Assembly: GCF_963665355.1 (NCBI RefSeq)
Contig: NZ_OY762229.1
Coordinates: forward strand, 5,208,001-5,272,000
DNA from: an uncultured Desulfobacter sp.
GTDB taxonomy: Bacteria; Desulfobacterota; Desulfobacteria; Desulfobacterales; Desulfobacteraceae
Reading direction: 5' to 3'
Length of the DNA: 64,000 nucleotides
Both the position numbers and the translations under genes were made by a program. Numbering within the stretch: position 1 is the stretch's first letter; each line of letters starts with the position of its first letter. Under the pieces are notes generated by a model. That model did no database searches and had not been told where the DNA came from. It saw only the letters and a list, made by a program, of their open reading frames with translations. Positions 63,883-64,000 of the stretch are shown in pieces.

Positions 63883-64000
63883 TCATAAAAGGCCGTGTAA
63901 GATACGGTAATCCTGTGTCTGGTTGTACTGCTCAATGGCATCGACCAGATGCTCTTCTCCTGCACGCAGAAAGGACCCGCCGGGCACCGCAAGCCCTTCA
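63883..64000 (-). CDS. Unidentified protein, C-terminal end only
   Basis: The minus-strand frame reads EGLAVPGGSFLRAGEEHLVD, then AIEQYNQTQDYRILHGLL and a stop. It runs off the window edge. The composition looks coding, but 38 residues are too few to name a family. It converges on pta with a five-base gap. Confidence 0.5.
   Translation of the reverse strand, partial: EGLAVPGGSFLRAGEEHLVDAIEQYNQTQDYRILHGLL

Noticed and set aside
1-64000. CRISPR arrays, tRNA or rRNA genes
   Set aside because: No regularly spaced repeats and no tRNA or rRNA hallmarks were found by reading both strands. A covariance search would be needed to exclude a missed tRNA.

Overview
This window most resembles a strictly anaerobic, sulfate-reducing bacterium of the Desulfobacteraceae type (Desulfobacterota). 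That is inferred from gene content, not from a marker gene: an HdrD-like CCG-domain iron-sulfur protein, a double-cubane-cluster protein with its ATP-driven activator, an IscA-like protein with altered cysteines, a three-domain phosphate acetyltransferase, Na+-decarboxylase subunits, and many hybrid histidine kinases. No rRNA, tRNA, CRISPR array or intact prophage was seen.

Layout. 0-7.7 kb is an accessory region. It holds the end of a response regulator and a two-cassette integron array with two good attC sites and no integrase. Then come YaeQ, a tandem-repeat secreted protein, a TPR membrane protein, a GNAT enzyme and YheU, followed by a decayed stretch with fragments of an IHF/HU gene and a DUF3820 gene. 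7.8-22.5 kb is signalling-rich: a periplasmic-sensor histidine kinase, PHP, PPC and PilZ proteins, an unusual MraZ-like fusion, an SGNH hydrolase, a lipase-like hydrolase followed by two large hybrid kinases, a CsgG-like lipoprotein and a lipoprotein esterase. 22.6-26.8 kb has transposase and EAL remnants beside a two-gene SNF2-helicase/zinc-protein module.

27-31.6 kb is a potABCD polyamine importer with a convergent PP2C-like phosphatase. 32-36.8 kb is a redox block: IscA-like, RelE-like, HdrD-like, double-cubane protein and activator. 36.9-40.3 kb has a CI/LexA-like repressor, a DUF374 acyltransferase and a BASS/ACR3-like transporter fused to a universal stress domain. 40.4-46.6 kb carries ParA, a coiled-coil partner and four pilin-like genes, the last encoding a protein of about 860 residues.

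46.8-50.1 kb has phnW and oadB/oadG without an alpha subunit, plus a cNMP-binding protein. 50.6-53.8 kb is a proVWX glycine-betaine importer. 53.9-59 kb is a BMP-type nucleoside ABC importer. 59.1-64 kb has a CheX-like protein, a BepA-like metalloprotease, a small new ORF, pta, and the end of an unidentified gene.

A palindromic unit of about 54 bp occurs three times (7.3, 13.9 and 43.0 kb), always between genes or at a gene edge. The clearest unexpected features are the integrase-less cassette array, the SNF2/zinc-protein pair, the MraZ-like fusion, the dispersed palindrome, the ParA-pilin locus with its giant pilin-like protein, and the double-cubane redox block.
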